A stretch of DNA of 64,000 nt from Sabethes cyaneus (Eukaryota; Arthropoda; Insecta; Diptera; Culicidae), in NCBI RefSeq assembly GCF_943734655.1, contig NC_071355.1, forward strand, positions 29,238,964 to 29,302,963, written 5' to 3'. Within the stretch, counting starts at the first letter, position 1, and every line of letters starts with the position of its first letter. Position numbers and translations under genes: made by a program. Shown here piece after piece: positions 11,262 to 22,224 of the stretch. The notes below the pieces were generated by a model, which was not told where the DNA came from, did no database searches, and worked only from the letters and a program-made list of their open reading frames with translations.

Positions 11262-11614
11262 AAAACTGCAAGATATACAGCCCTAACGGTTGTACGAATG
11301 GGTGACGTAGGAATATATCAGATCATTAGATCACATACTAATGTAAACTGAATTTCTGGCATACGTATGTTTATAAGAATTTATGAGTGTCATTGTTTAA
11401 GTGAATGTTTACAAGAGAAGAGCGAAATATTCAGATTCAGTTCTTCGTTGAATGCAATGGTGGCTTTGAAAATATATGGACGGGGGTTCATAAGTACAAC
11501 GCCTGCAGCCATTGAGACATAGATTTCTTTTAAAAATCACTTGTGTGCATCATAAAAGTTGAAATAGTAATGAATGACTAGCCCACAGATTATTTTATTA
11601 AATATGATTATGCG

Positions 11615-12190
11615 GGTTGAGGGGTCTCAAACCATCCTAAAATAAATTCATGCCTCCATAAACTCTCACATGCCAAATTTGGTTCCATTTGCTTGATTAG
11701 TTCTAGATTTATGAGGAAATTTGTATTTCATTTGTATGGCAGCCCCCCTCTTAGAAGAGGAGGGGTCTCAGTACACTATAGAAAAAAATCCTACCTTCTA
11801 AAACCCCGAATGCCAAAATTGGTTCCATTTGCTTGATGAGTTCTCGAGTTATGAAGAAATTTTGTGTTGGATTTGTATGGATGTCCCCCCCTCCTTTTAG
11901 AAGGAGAAGAGGTCTCAGTACACCATAGAAAAAATTGTCACCTCCAAAACCCCCCACCATGCCAAATTTGGCTCCTTTTGATTGATTAGTTCTCGAATTA
12001 TGAAGAAATTTGTATATTATTTGTATGGGAGCCCCTCCCCTCCTAAAGAGGGGAGGGGTATCAGTTCACCACAGAAAAAATTATTACCTTCCAAAACCCC
12101 TACATGCCAAATTTGGTTCCATTTGCTTAATTAGTTCTCGAGTTTTGAGGAAATTTGTGTTTCATTTGAATAGGAGCCCCCCCCCCCCCC
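11615..12190 (-). mobile_element. Helitron-like array fragment
   Basis: Four units of the approximately 145-bp repeat found in the Helitron-like elements below, with the motifs CATGCCAAATTTGG, TTAGTTCTCGAGTTATGA and C-rich/G-rich pairs. Both ends of the element are missing. The C run near 12180 marks its right edge. Confidence 0.6.
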
Positions 12191-12360
12191 TTTTATGCCG
12201 TCAGTAAAATTGCTGGTCATTTTATCTTTCCAACGACATATAAATTGTTTGATTTCGTTCAGTAGTTTAGTAGTTATTAACATTTGAAATCTTTCATTCC
12301 AACGTTACACTTCTATTTTCGTTTTCACAAAGTGCTACCCAGTCCCAGATAGTAAACAAA

Positions 12361-13320
12361 GACGTAGTCCTACGTCAAAAGACAACGGAAGACAAAAGGC
12401 GATGGAACAGAAAAACAGAACAAAAAGAAGGCCATAATAAGAGGCGTAACGGAATAAACGAAAACAAAAAAAAGAATGCAAGTAAAAAGCAAAAAGACAA
12501 CGGGACTGAAAAAGTCGAAAAAAACGATTAAGAACAGAGGAAAAACGAAAAACAATAGGAGAAATTGGTAACAGTGGATAAAAAAACGGAACAAAAACAA
12601 GACAAATAGAGGGATAACTGGACTGAAAAAGTAAACAACGTGAGAGGAAGTGATAGACAAGGTGGGGAAAGAAAAGAGAAAACGAAACAATAAAGGAAAG
12701 AAAACATGTGATACCGAAAGAGGAAAGAATTACATAAGAGGAAACGAGGAAAACGGGTAAAAGAGATCAAACGCGATATAGAAGGTGAAAGGTGGCTCAA
12801 AAAAACGGGAAACGGGAAAAAGTATTAAAATCAGTAATTTTTTCCAAAGAATCAAAATGTAAAATGGGAGAGGGAAAGAGGAAAAACAAAAGATTAAATT
12901 GGAAAACAGGGGAAGAAGAGAACCATAATCAGAATAATCAGAATAAACGGAAAAAGGGGTCATCTTAAAAAAGGAAAAACAGAATAATGTTAAGAGAGGA
13001 AAATAATTATCAAAAGAGTAAGAAAAACACAAAAGCTGGAAATAAAAAAGCTAGAAAACGGAAAAGAAAATAACAAAAAATTGTGTGAAATCAAGAGAAA
13101 AACTGGATTATAAGTAAGAAGAAATCGAACAGAAGCGGAAAAATAAAATAGAAAACACGGGCAGAAAAAATGGGGAAAATTGGAAGGAAAAAACGAAGGA
13201 AAGCGAAAACAAAAACGTAGGAAGCGATACAACAAAGACAAGAAAAAATCGAACGATAAGAGGAAAAACGGTACTAGAAAAGAAAAAATGAAAATAGAAA
13301 AGAGATGTTCTATCTTGCGA
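12361..13320. repeat. Approximately 950-bp purine-rich tract
   Basis: An extreme strand asymmetry: the plus strand is mostly A and G in degenerate GAAAAACGGAA-like units for almost a kilobase. It starts at a GACGTAGTCCTACGTC repeat end (12361-12376). Overlapping frames on the minus strand give F/L/S-rich peptides that I regard as artefacts. Confidence 0.7.
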
Positions 13321-13329
13321 GAGAATCAG

Positions 13330-13590
13330 ACGAAATATTTCAATTTTCAGATCTTAAGCCCAATGGCATGTATAATTTAATTCCAATTTTAAGTCATATT
13401 TAAACTCTGATTCTGATTCAATTTCAACTATAATAATCCAATGTCAATTATAATTTCTCTTTTAAGTCCGATTTCATGTTGAATGCCGAGTAAAACGTTC
13501 AGCTCAAATTGCTCCAAATTGAAGTCTAATCTCAAATCCAATTTCCAGTTCAATATTGAAATGAAGCTTCAAGCCCAAATTAGCCACTTA
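13330..13590. repeat. Degenerate AAGTCCAATTTC-type minisatellite
   Basis: A loose repeat of AATTTCAAGTCCAATTT-like words with many substitutions. There is no coding potential. Confidence 0.45.
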
Positions 13591-13591
13591 G

Positions 13592-13761
13592 TTGTTTTCG
13601 AGGTACGATCTTACGAACCGGTCGTCGTATGTTCGAATCTCGGCTAGGCGGTGCTGCTAGATAACCCCGTAACTGTCCTGAACTCTAATAGCTGGCTGTG
13701 AAGTCTGTCGATAAAGAAGTGCCAAGTCTTAGAAAAGACGTTTAAGCGCAAGGCTTTGTTT
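13592..13761 (+). mobile_element. tRNA-derived SINE relic
   Basis: This has a Pol III B-box-like GTTCGAATCTCGGC at 13631 followed by a body that includes GAAGTCTGTCGATAAA. A second divergent copy at 60677-60850 has the same order of motifs (GTTCGAATCTCGACT, then GAAGTCTGTCG). A tRNA-head SINE is the best explanation. The A box is not clear. Confidence 0.55.
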
Positions 13762-13849
13762 TCAAGCCCAAATTAGTGCAAATTCAAGTCTAAACTCTTG
13801 CCTTTATAGGTATCTCGATGCCCGATTTTACATATTCAGTTTCGTAATT

Positions 13850-14840
13850 GTAGCATACTTCCAACTGTCTCATGGAGGTAGACCCTTTGACGAGAAGGAA
13901 GTCTTCTACGCGCAGATGGAGGTGCCGTACAAGTTGTTCGTCACGGGTCCAGGTCGGTACGGAAGCTATGTATAAACCGGCGATCGGGTCCATAACCTGC
14001 ACAAAGTTATTCTTGCAAAGTTATCCGCAAGGCCACCTGGGGATCACCTGGCCAACGACCAACGAACATTGAGCCGTTGAGGAGGCCGGGGGGGAGGGGG
14101 GTTGGTGAATCAAGGATCGGGATTCCCTTTTAATAAGTGATGTGATCACTTCATCTTCATGCGATGAAGAGGAAAAAACCTTGGAAAAACAAGCTAGGGA
14201 GAATTTGGAAAGTATCAACGAGCGCGGAGTGAATTGATGAATTAACCATAATTCTTAGGAGAAAAAAGTGTCAGGAGAAGGGCAGGGGTCGTGAAGAACT
14301 AGAACAACCATTCGAGCTGACGAGACGCGCATGTTTTATGAGAACGTGAACCAATCTTGTAAAGGATATATGCCGAAACGAGTGCGAGCGAGGTAGTCAA
14401 CAGTTGGAAGCAATCAATGAGCAGCCCAATGGCGATATAAGTGAAGTAATCAAAATGGAAGTTATCCTGGGATTATCCTGAAAGGAACGATTTCCGGCAG
14501 AAACCCACAAAAATTATAAGAAACTACTAGCAAAGCGATATGTTGGGAGTACAATATGCCCTCGTATCGTATTTGCGTGGATTTCAAGGCAGCATACGAT
14601 ACAGCTGAGCGCGAAGAGCTATGACAGTTAGTGCACAAGAACGGTTATCCGGACAAACTAAACGGTTGATCATAGTTACCCTGAAGCGAGTTATGTTCTA
14701 CGCACGTGTTTCTGTAGCACTCTCGAGTTTTATCGAAACATTCGATGGACGATACCCTTGACATCATTACGAGAAACCTTGGGACGACGGAGGCAATCTA
14801 CACCGATCTAAAAACGAAGTATCGTACACCTGGTGATAGT
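13850..14840 (+). pseudogene. RTE-like LINE relic
   Basis: Scattered remains of an endonuclease/reverse transcriptase. An endonuclease-like segment PFDEKEVFYAQ lies near 13890. Near 14570 is YRICVDFKAAYDTA followed by EELWQLVHKNGYP, matching the DFK.AYD region of RTE-type polymerases. Near 14780 is DIITRNLGTTEAIYTDLKT. Frames are shifted and stops are frequent, so this is long dead. Related to the relic at 23390-24150. Confidence 0.6.
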
Positions 14841-15059
14841 CGGGGGCTACGGTGGTCCAGCCTTCTTGCAAGTATGTACCACCGATACCAGGATTAGAAA
14901 GGCTCTATTTTTTGGTCACCGTGTATTTATGTACTTGTTTTTGAAAAATGTCCTGATTTTTAGTAGGACCGATATGGTCACCCTGTTAAGCGTATTTTAG
15001 GAAGCGAAATACCTACCAAAAATACCAAAATCGAAATAGCACTGTACAACCAGTGAGCG

Positions 15060-15470
15060 TAAGTGAGCTTAACTAGCCTCAACAACGTTGTCATTAAGTC
15101 AACAAACCCAGACATACAGAAGTTCAAAGGTCAAAATGAAAACAAACAAAGGAAAGTCCTTAAATCCACAGGTCCAAAAGATTCAAAAGAGATCTAAAGG
15201 TCCAAAAGTCAGAAGTCTACAAATCTTTAAATTTAGAAATCCAGAAGTCCTCAAGTCCTCAAGTCCCCTGGTGCCCAAGTCTATGAGTCACGTTTACAAG
15301 TCACCATGTTTGCACCAATAAAGCAGTCGACAGGTCCACAACACAAGGCAACAAGTCTAAAAATTCCACAGTCCACAAGCCCATAGGTCTACAAGCCCAC
15401 AGAATCACCGGTTCAAAGTCTCAAAAGTTGACAAGTCCATAAGTCTGAAAGTTCCAGCATTTCAGTCTAG
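15060..15470. repeat. Degenerate CAAGTCCAC minisatellite
   Basis: About 400 bp of an imperfect 8-10 bp word (CAAGTCC, AAGGTCCAAA, CAAGCCCA). The ORF across it has no recognisable domain and is rejected as a gene. Confidence 0.6.
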
Positions 15471-15479
15471 AGGCCGATA

Positions 15480-15814
15480 AATAAACTGGATGAAAATTTG
15501 ACCTACTTTTCAGTTCAGGAACCCTTAAGGTGAGAGCACTATTTGCGATTTTAAGTCACCTGGGCGACTGCACAAATCAAATGGGGCCTGTAAGGTGAGG
15601 TGAGGCTGAGACTATATGAATAGGGCCCGTGAGAGAAATGAGGAGGCCCCAGTTCATTCGAATGCGAGTGCAAAATGTTCTACGCCCTGCTGATACCTAA
15701 CGTTGGTGCCATCACTGCTGGTGGCTAATCAAACCTACAGCAAATTTTAGTCACAGAAAACACAAAAAGACGGTTTTATTCCATGGCAATTAAAAGAATA
15801 TCCATAAATGCTGC
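15480..15814. other. Unassigned DNA
   Basis: No gene, repeat boundary or RNA feature is recognisable here. Confidence 0.3.
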
Positions 15815-16260
15815 ACGTCTCTCAGTGAAAATGGTTGGACAATTTTATTCCAATTTTAGATAAAAAGTCAGCGGAAGCATTAATTGTGCCCATCGAGAAG
15901 CTGCATCAAAAATGCTCCTTGTTTGTATGTTAGGAAAGTTGTTAACCGAATTGTTTTGCACCATGTGATTACATTTTTCCTAACTGCATTTGCAATTAGG
16001 ATCAATTCGTTGAAGTTACATGATTCTGTCATCCAAAGCAAATAAACTCATGAACTGGTTCACGTTCCGATTCCGGTAAACCGTGGATAACTTTAGTTAT
16101 GACAGTTGAAGATTTGTTGAGGTTTTCCCGACGATTGACACCACAAAGAGAAACAAAAAAAAAAAACAAACAATTTAGTTCACTTTACCAATGTAATTGA
16201 AATAATGTTACACGAACGAATGTAAGTGCAAACTTTTCCTTGGATGTTGTTACTTAACTT
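15815..16260. repeat. Duplicated 3' flank of GH19 copy 2
   Basis: This is homologous to 5930-6422 and to the interrupted flank of copy 3. It shares CATTTTTCCTAACTGCAT, ATCAATTCGTTGAAGTTAC, ATTCCGGTAAACCGTGG and an A-rich run of about 12. It includes the candidate second exon described in findings. Confidence 0.75.
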
Positions 16261-16794
16261 ACCTGGTTGAATTCTCAACACTTCAGCTGCTTTCAGATAG
16301 TACTGATACCGTATCCCTGCATATGGACGTTCCTGGAACGGTTTAATTACATTTTTGATAGTTCTAGTTGTGGCATAGAATGTATTAAATGGAGCAGCTT
16401 TCGGGCGTACAATTTTTTCCCAGAACCACACCGCCACACTCATGCCAATAACCAGGTCCGCCGCTACCAATTCCGGATTGCTGACCAGTCTATTGTCCCC
16501 GAAAATATCTTTCGAAGCTGGTCCGTAGTTGAATTCCGAAGTTAGCATGATATATCCTCGGCCCTGGAAATCACCGTGTTTATGCCCCGTGTAAAATCTA
16601 GCGCTATATATTTCCATTAAATCAAAAGCACGACTCTCATGAATCAGATGTGCGAGAAACATCGCTGCCTCGTTGCGATCTGCGGTCATCATGTTGATCT
16701 GTTTTACGATTTCGGCGATAGCCGCTGTAGCGGTGTAATTTTTTACGCACTTGCGCAGTATTTTTTGCAATTTTTCACTAGTAATCACGTCCAT
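16180..16794 (-). CDS. GH19 chitinase/lysozyme-like protein, copy 2
   Basis: Second member of the GH19 cluster. It starts at MDVITSEKLQ, collinear with copies 1 and 4. NEAAMFLAHLIHESR lies at residues 41-55 with Glu53 in HES and the second Glu61 eight residues on. GRGYIMLTSEFNYGPAS is the substrate-cleft motif and keeps the GRG lost in copy 1. AVWFWEK lies near residue 121. After residue 178 the DNA reads CCAG|GTAAGTTAAG, a strong splice donor, so the 26 further codons to 16180 may be intron. Copy 3 shares the start of that read-through (GKLSNN...) with silent differences, so an unspliced longer C-terminus is not excluded. There is no signal peptide, and the frame is intact. Confidence 0.85.
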   Translation of the reverse strand: MDVITSEKLQKILRKCVKNYTATAAIAEIVKQINMMTADRNEAAMFLAHLIHESRAFDLMEIYSARFYTGHKHGDFQGRGYIMLTSEFNYGPASKDIFGDNRLVSNPELVAADLVIGMSVAVWFWEKIVRPKAAPFNTFYATTRTIKNVIKPFQERPYAGIRYQYYLKAAEVLRIQPGKLSNNIQGKVCTYIRSCNIISITLVK

Positions 16795-16930
16795 GATTGG
16801 GTGAACAATGATAGTCTGCTTCTGCTCCGGCGCACGGTCAAACGTTCATTGTTCTCGGCTTGGCTCTCGGTAACAAGGAGCAATGCAAAGCAATGGGGTA
16901 TAAGCAGGTGTTGCGATGTTGATAAAGTGA
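16795..16930 (-). promoter_or_regulatory. Conserved upstream block of GH19 copy 2
   Basis: Nearly the same as 6966-7090 upstream of copy 1, including CTGCTTCTGCTCCGGCGCAC and GTTCATTGTTCTCGG on the plus strand. The weak TATA-like word of copy 1 is not retained. The conservation may reflect recent duplication and not selection. Confidence 0.4.
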
Positions 16931-17049
16931 TGAATGATTCGAAAGGCGACCAATCACGATTAAGCGTGGCGTCAAACTTCAAAAACAAACCCCATTGTTC
17001 GTATAGGTCTATAATCTAAAGTAAATTAAATCAATTGAAATTAATTGGT

Positions 17050-17130
17050 ATGGGACACGACGGAAAACGGGAAAGAAAATAACAAAAGAAACGAGTAAAA
17101 AATAAGAAAAAATGAGACCCGCCATCTGTT
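17050..17130. repeat. Short purine-rich tract
   Basis: An A/G-rich run of GAAAACGGGAAAG-like words, similar to 12361-13320. Confidence 0.5.
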
Positions 17131-17231
17131 GGTCGTCCGCAACGGCGAAAAATTTAGCTTCTCCTTCGTTGCTTGTGTTATTAAGGTATTAACCGGGAAA
17201 GAAATTATAATAAACCTTTCAATCGTTGTGT

Positions 17232-17247
17232 GGCCCTTAAAAGGGCC
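17232..17247 (-). promoter_or_regulatory. Histone-type mRNA 3' stem-loop
   Basis: On the minus strand it reads GGCCCTTTTAAGGGCC, a 6-bp stem with a four-base TTTA loop, followed by ACAC. This matches the stem-loop that replaces poly(A) in replication-dependent histone mRNAs. It lies just downstream of histone-derived sequence on the same strand. Confidence 0.75.
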
Positions 17248-17566
17248 GATTGTTTGATTATCATAACTCCTGCTCGCAATAAACTTGCACTAACTCACTT
17301 AACGTAATTTTTAAAATATCATCGACGAAGCCGTTCGTGTATGGTCATGAGTCACGATGAAATACCAGTCCAGGTGGCCAGCTGCAAGTGACGTGGGATA
17401 ATTCTGGTCTTTTTGTGGTCACGCGCAGCGTTTCCTGCCAACTGAATACGACCGACCGGGAACTGCAGACGTGCACGACTCGAGCGTGACTTTCGTTAGC
17501 CCTTGATGTTTGCGTTGCAGCTAGCGTTTGAATAATGCTGTTCGCCGGCTTACCTCGGGTTATATA
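17232..17566 (-). pseudogene. H2A/H2B chimeric histone pseudogene (A)
   Basis: On the minus strand a TATATAA box (17560-17566) is followed by decayed H2A. LQFPVG is visible at 17452-17467. LAGNAARD, KKTRIIP and RHLQLA read without a break in 17376-17442. The sequence then jumps into H2B-like DNA (TGISS, then an ATG ACC ATA region matching SIMNSFVNDIF) at 17300-17372, and ends at the stem-loop. H2A and H2B are normally separate genes, so the joint is a rearrangement. It is part of an inverted pair with 19244-19740. Confidence 0.75.
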
Positions 17567-17740
17567 CCAGAGCAAGCGACAAAAATCGGTCCGTCCTATT
17601 TTTCATTCCATCACCTACGTTGAACAAACTGGAGGATTTCAATTTCAGGCTAAACAAAAGAGCACAGTTACCAGTGAGCCGTTCACCTTTTGCTGCCAAA
17701 CAGCATTGGTGATGGATAGATTTGTGTTGTTAAAGAAAAC
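17567..17740. repeat. Inverted-repeat arm beyond the histone relic
   Basis: Reverse-complement similarity continues to 19075-19240 (for example AGTGAGCCGTTCACCTTTTGC against GCAAAAGGCGAACGGCTCACT), so the duplicated arms extend past the histone sequence. Confidence 0.6.
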
Positions 17741-17988
17741 CGAGTTCCAAGTTCCAAGTATCCCAAGTTTCATCAATTACCGAAAACTGTTCTTTTAAGA
17801 ACGAACACATCCTTATATGAAGACTGCTATATAAAACTGCTAATACGAATACTGCTAATATAAAGATATGAAAGATTGTTGTTCTCTGCTGATTACAATT
17901 AAGTTTATTGGGCCAACAATAATTCTATATTTTGTGAACGGCGCACTAAAATTCTTATACACGTTGGGCTAGTTAGCCAATTAGCAAT

Positions 17989-18078
17989 CAACGAGAAAGG
18001 GTAGGATTCCATTTAATTCTCTTGTAACTTTATTATATGTAGTAGAAGTAATGGAATTTTCCTACAACTTTCTCGTTG
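17989..18078. repeat. Short foldback element
   Basis: A 90-bp inverted repeat starting CAACGAGAAAG and ending CTTTCTCGTTG, with GGATTCCATT/AATGGAATTTTCC continuing the pairing. Probably a small MITE; no target duplication is clear. Confidence 0.55.
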
Positions 18079-18099
18079 GTTCCTGAATTGTACCAAAAC

Positions 18100-18470
18100 T
18101 TGTTCTTAAATTGGAAATTATTCCAACCAATCACGAAGCGAGAATTTCTAGTTAGACCGAGAGAATTATTTTCAATTTTTCAATGGTGCGCTTTAAAAAC
18201 AATAGTTTTCTATATTTTCCAATTCGATTTTCCGATCTATTGGTGTAAATAGTTTGAAAATTTATTAGCAATTGACTTAATTATAAGCCGTAGCGTGAAA
18301 ACGCATTAACACTTTGATGACGTAATTTCCAGCAACTAGTCACGAAGCGAGGATTTCTAGATGGACAAGGTTTCATTATTTCCAATTTTCAATAGTGCGC
18401 ACTTAAAAATCAATAGTTTTCTTTGATGATGATAGTTTTATTAAGGACCTTTTAACATAGAGTCATTCGG
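18100..18470 (+). repeat. Interior of dispersed repeat, two partial copies
   Basis: Two direct partial copies of CCAACCAATCACGAAGCGAGAATTTCTAG-type sequence, which also occurs inside the 10242-11261 element near 11015. No ends are visible. Confidence 0.45.
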
Positions 18471-18479
18471 GTCCATATG

Positions 18480-19070
18480 AATATAAAGTACAGTACATTT
18501 TATATTTACATGTCATTGTTTCCTCCTACACGTACTCTTTATTATTTTTTTTTTTCAATTAATGAAATATTTTTATAGAAGGCAAAACTTATGTGTCCCT
18601 ACATTTATCGTCAGCTAAAGCTTCTCTGATGTTGACTGGTACATCGGCTGATTCTCTCGCATTATTAAGGGATGAGAAAGACTGAATGAAGTGTGTCACT
18701 GTTAATTTGGAGTTACTCCGCATAGAAATTTATGGATTGCGATTTATCGAACTGCTATAATGATTCAACCTGCGGCTTGGTTTCCTCCACTGCGTTTTTT
18801 ATTGTAAGATGTGTATCCGATCGCATTTGATCACATGCTTTCCATGTCCCATGTCCATGTCCATTTTCAAATAATTTTAACCGATCACCTCTCGCGCTTC
18901 TGTTCGCTTGTTGCTGCTGGACGCTGGTTGAGTTGGCCGTTTCGGAAGGTAAGAAGCAGCCGACAAATATACCAGCTCCAAGTAAATGTGTTCGGTCAAG
19001 CGTCAAAATGAATGAAACCATGGGTTTAAAAAAATGAAAGAGTTTTAGTAACATCTTTTGCATCTTAGCA
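18480..19070. other. Unassigned spacer of the inverted repeat
   Basis: AT-rich DNA between the arms of the histone-relic inverted repeat. No gene is recognisable. Confidence 0.3.
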
Positions 19071-19243
19071 TCTTACCAACACAAATTTATCCATCACCAA
19101 TGCTACAGTAATAATACGTAGCGTAATTTTTCTTTTACAGCAAAAGGCGAACGGCTCACTGGTAACTTTGCTCTTTTGTTCAGACTGAAATTGAAATGCT
19201 TTATTTTATTTAACGTAGATGATAGAATGAAGGACCATGAAAA

Positions 19244-19740
19244 ATGGATGTGGCCGATTCTTGTCGCTTGCTCTGGTACATAACACGTGGTAAGCCGGCG
19301 AACAGCATTATTCAAACGCTAGCTGAGCTACTGCCAACATCGTTTGACAGGGCAAACGAAAGTCAACTCATGCACGTTTGCAGTTCCCGGTCGGCTACTG
19401 AGCGTGTAATGGAACTGGAGCACTCATTTCGCTGCTAAAGTTCTGGAATTGGCAGGAAATATGCTGCTCGCGACAACGAAACGACCAGAAGCATCTCACG
19501 TCACTTGCAGCTGGCCACTTGGAGAGGTATTTCATTGTGATTCAAGACCATACACGAACGGCTTCATTGATCGCATAGCTGCTGAGGCTTTCCGGTTGGT
19601 CCGTTGTAATAAGTCGTGCCTGGTTAGCGGTTATCGGTACTCCAATTTACCGAACAGAGAATTACGTTAAGTGCGTTAGTGCAAGTTTATTGCAAGCAGG
19701 AGTTATGATAATCAAACAATCGGTCCTTTTAAGGGCCACA
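19244..19740 (+). pseudogene. H2A/H2B chimeric histone pseudogene (B)
   Basis: Inverted partner of pseudogene A. LQFPVG lies at 19378-19395 and AAKVLELAGN at 19431-19460; a decayed RHLQLA lies near 19498-19516. An H2B-like NGFIDRIAAEAFRL follows at 19555-19600, longer into H2B than pseudogene A. It ends with the stem-loop GGTCCTTTTAAGGGCC at 19722-19737, whose stem has one G-T wobble. Several frameshifts prevent any long frame, and the TATA box is mutated to TACATAA. Both relics share the same H2A-to-H2B joint, so the fusion predates the inverted duplication. Confidence 0.75.
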
Positions 19741-19775
19741 CATAGCATAGGAAGAAATATTTCAGTATAATATAG

Positions 19776-20159
19776 TCGAGAACGACACGTTACGAGGACC
19801 ACATCTAGTATTCTTACTCCAAACCGAACCACCATAGCCCAAGGATATTGCAACGGTTATAAGTTTTCTGGTCACGGGCGACATTTTCTGCGAATTCCAA
19901 AACGTCTGCAGCTTGTTAATGCTTTATTATCAGTGTTCTTTTGTAAGCCGTAGAAAAGTTGCGCAAAACTTTCAACTTTTTGAAAACTCGTGTACCGTTT
20001 ACCGATCAACTGAGGGAAAGCACTATTCAACGTAGAAACAGATCCTAAAAATTTATTTACTGTTTGGTTTAGTTACTGACTTGGTTTCGTTTTAATAAAA
20101 TAGATTCAATCAATTCATGGATATAACTCCAAAATCGGTTGAGGATTGAACCGATACAA
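19776..20159. other. Unassigned DNA
   Basis: No gene or repeat boundary recognised. Confidence 0.3.
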
Positions 20160-20308
20160 TGTTACTACTTTGATAAACGTTACGTATGTAGGTTGTATGC
20201 ATGAAGAATCGTATTATTACATACATGGATACATCCTACTATCGCTACAAAGAGACTTACGTGGTCCTACGTCACCTATGCGGTCGTGTCTTGTGCACAA
20301 CCCCTCTG
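20160..20308 (-). mobile_element. Dispersed repeat fragment (CAGAGGGG end)
   Basis: Reverse complement of the first 200 bp of the 10242-11261 element: CAGAGGGGTTGTG at its right edge, then GACGTAGGACCACGT, CTCTTTGTAG and TTTATCAAAGTAGTAACATTG. Truncated at the left. Confidence 0.7.
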
Positions 20309-20402
20309 ATTTTTTTCTTGGCAGGGGATTGTTTCTACTTTTTTGACCACATTAGTTCTTATGGTTGTTTTGGCTCTCTTTTGCTTCGGTGATATTGCTG
20401 GA

Positions 20403-20961
20403 CTATGAAGTAATTTGCGGTTTCGTCACTAACCAGAATGGCATTAGCTGCAAATCGTTTATGTAGGAGTGAGGGGGAGGAGCAAAGAGTGGAGGACGAG
20501 ATCCGGGAGTTTGGAATTTGATGTTCTTGATATTATTCCTACTGCAAACAGCTTCAGCGAGGTCCACAGCTAATGTCAAAAAATCTTTATATGTGTGCGT
20601 GGTGGAATACTTCATTGTCACTTGTGCTCGATTGAGCTGTATTGGTAGGGGTTTCTTCATCATCATTTTTTATTAGGATACTTGCTTGCACTCTGGTGTT
20701 TCGGCTCGGTGGTTTGTTATGCAGTTGCGTTTCTGTAATGGCTGTGTTATCCGAAGTCTTCTGGCATGTGCATTGGCATTTACATCCGTTGGCATTTAGA
20801 ACTGCTTTGGAAGCGTAACTTGATTTCGAAGTGTTTTGCAGATCAAAGATTTTCTTAGCTTCAAAGTAAGATAGATTTTGCTCTATTCGGAGGCGAATGA
20901 TATCTTTCTCCTTTTTCCATATGTCACAGTCGGGACTCGTCGCCTTGTGCGGTTTCTGCAT
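20403..20961 (-). pseudogene. LINE ORF1, 3' part
   Basis: This continues the gag-like ORF of 20980-21636 in a shifted frame. CDIWKKEKDIIRLRIEQNLS followed by YFEAKKIF is the segment that typically follows the zinc knuckles in ORF1 of Jockey- and I-group LINEs. A further shift near 20600 leads to an open tail down to 20403. ORF2 is absent, so only the 5' end of this element survives here. Confidence 0.65.
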
Positions 20962-20979
20962 TTTGTTTCTTTATTGCAG

Positions 20980-21636
20980 TTATGTATCTCCGTGGAAGTT
21001 ATCTCCGCAATTCGCACATGTTTTGTCAGCTTTACAATCTCGTCCGAGATGTCCGTGTTTCAGACATTGAAAACAACGTATTGGGCGTGGGTAGTGAGGC
21101 CGTGTTTGAACGCGCATGAAACCAAGTTTGATTTTTGCAGGGCGATTTGGTGCTGAGATAGTTAAAATTAGAGATGCCGTTTTGATCAATATATCACCAA
21201 CTTTTTTCATTATGCGTTCCACTTTAATTACTTTCTCCTCTCTCATTTCTTCCAAAATGTCTTCTTCTTTTATTTCGAGTAGATCTCGGCAGGTGACTAC
21301 TACTCTGCAGATATTGAGCGTTGGATGCTCATTCACAGCAACATTGATACCAGGGATGATGCAGTGCAATTTTCGTAATTGTGTCGCTTGCCTCTCATTT
21401 TTCACTTTTATAAGAATTTTTCCATCTCGGATTCGAATTATGCTGGTAACATCTCCGCAACAGTTTCTGATTACTTTATCTATCAGAAACGGTGAGATCT
21501 TGTCCAGCGTTTGACTATCATCTGTGCGTTCCATTACGAGAAAACGGTCCTCGATAGCTTTGGGAAATCCTCCCAAGGCCGGGAAGCTACTCCCGCCTGG
21601 AACGGTACCGTCCGTACTGCCGTTTTGAGGCGGCAT
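20980..21636 (-). pseudogene. LINE ORF1, gag-like with CCHC zinc knuckles
   Basis: An N-terminal and central nucleic-acid-binding ORF1 of a Jockey- or I-group non-LTR element. It starts with ATG at 21636. The end has RCFQCLKHGHLGRDC, a CCHC knuckle, then a second, CANCGDNFHGD, cut short by a stop at 20980. The next frame (20961 downward) carries the expected continuation, so a small indel broke the ORF near 20965-20980. DNA upstream to about 21960 is probably its 5' untranslated region. Confidence 0.75.
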
Positions 21637-22069
21637 CTTGAATTACGGCTCTCTAGAGGGTTAACTGCTTTGTCTCGTTCGGTATCATCGAAACGCACCA
21701 GTGTGCGTAGCTAACTAGTTCAGATTTGGTTCCCTTTATCACTTAGTATCACTGATCGTCTGTTCCGTTTCCACAACGCACGTTGGTGTGTGTACTTTTA
21801 TATAAAGTTCATATAAAGATGGTTTCCTTTACAATGGATAATATTGATCACTGAATATTTTCACTTTTAGCGTCTCAATATCACACTTTACACACCTTCT
21901 CCACTTTCCCAGCAGAGTCCAGATGTAGATCGATACGGAACTACTCAAAAAACTAACTATGAAATGCAATTTCCAAGGAAAATTAAACGATTTTACAAGA
22001 GCATTCGGCGCGTGCTTTATGACAACTATAACTCATTTACTCGTATCTGATAGTTTTCTTTATTTGTGT

Positions 22070-22200
22070 AGATGCGCAGAAGATTTTCCGATCGATTGGT
22101 ACAAAAATGTTTAAAATCGATCGGAAAACCGCTAAGCTATTATCGCTCAAAATCTTTCATTTTTCGTGACGCTCGCATTTTTCGATTTTTTTGGAATGGC
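22070..22200 (+). repeat. Dispersed repeat interior fragment
   Basis: It matches 11095-11220: TTTTCCGATCGATTGGT, ATCGATCGGAAAACCGCT and CATTTTTCGTGACGCTCGC. It is truncated where Tc1-type sequence begins. Confidence 0.6.
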
Positions 22201-22224
22201 AGAACAAAATGGGATTTAGTCAGA

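Noticed and set aside
12370..13241. Overlapping F/L/S-rich minus-strand ORFs
   Set aside because: They result from the purine-rich tract, which lacks stop codons on its complement.
13631..13645. Possible functional tRNA gene from the GTTCGAATC box
   Set aside because: No cloverleaf or A box; the sequence continues into a SINE-type body shared with 60677-60850.
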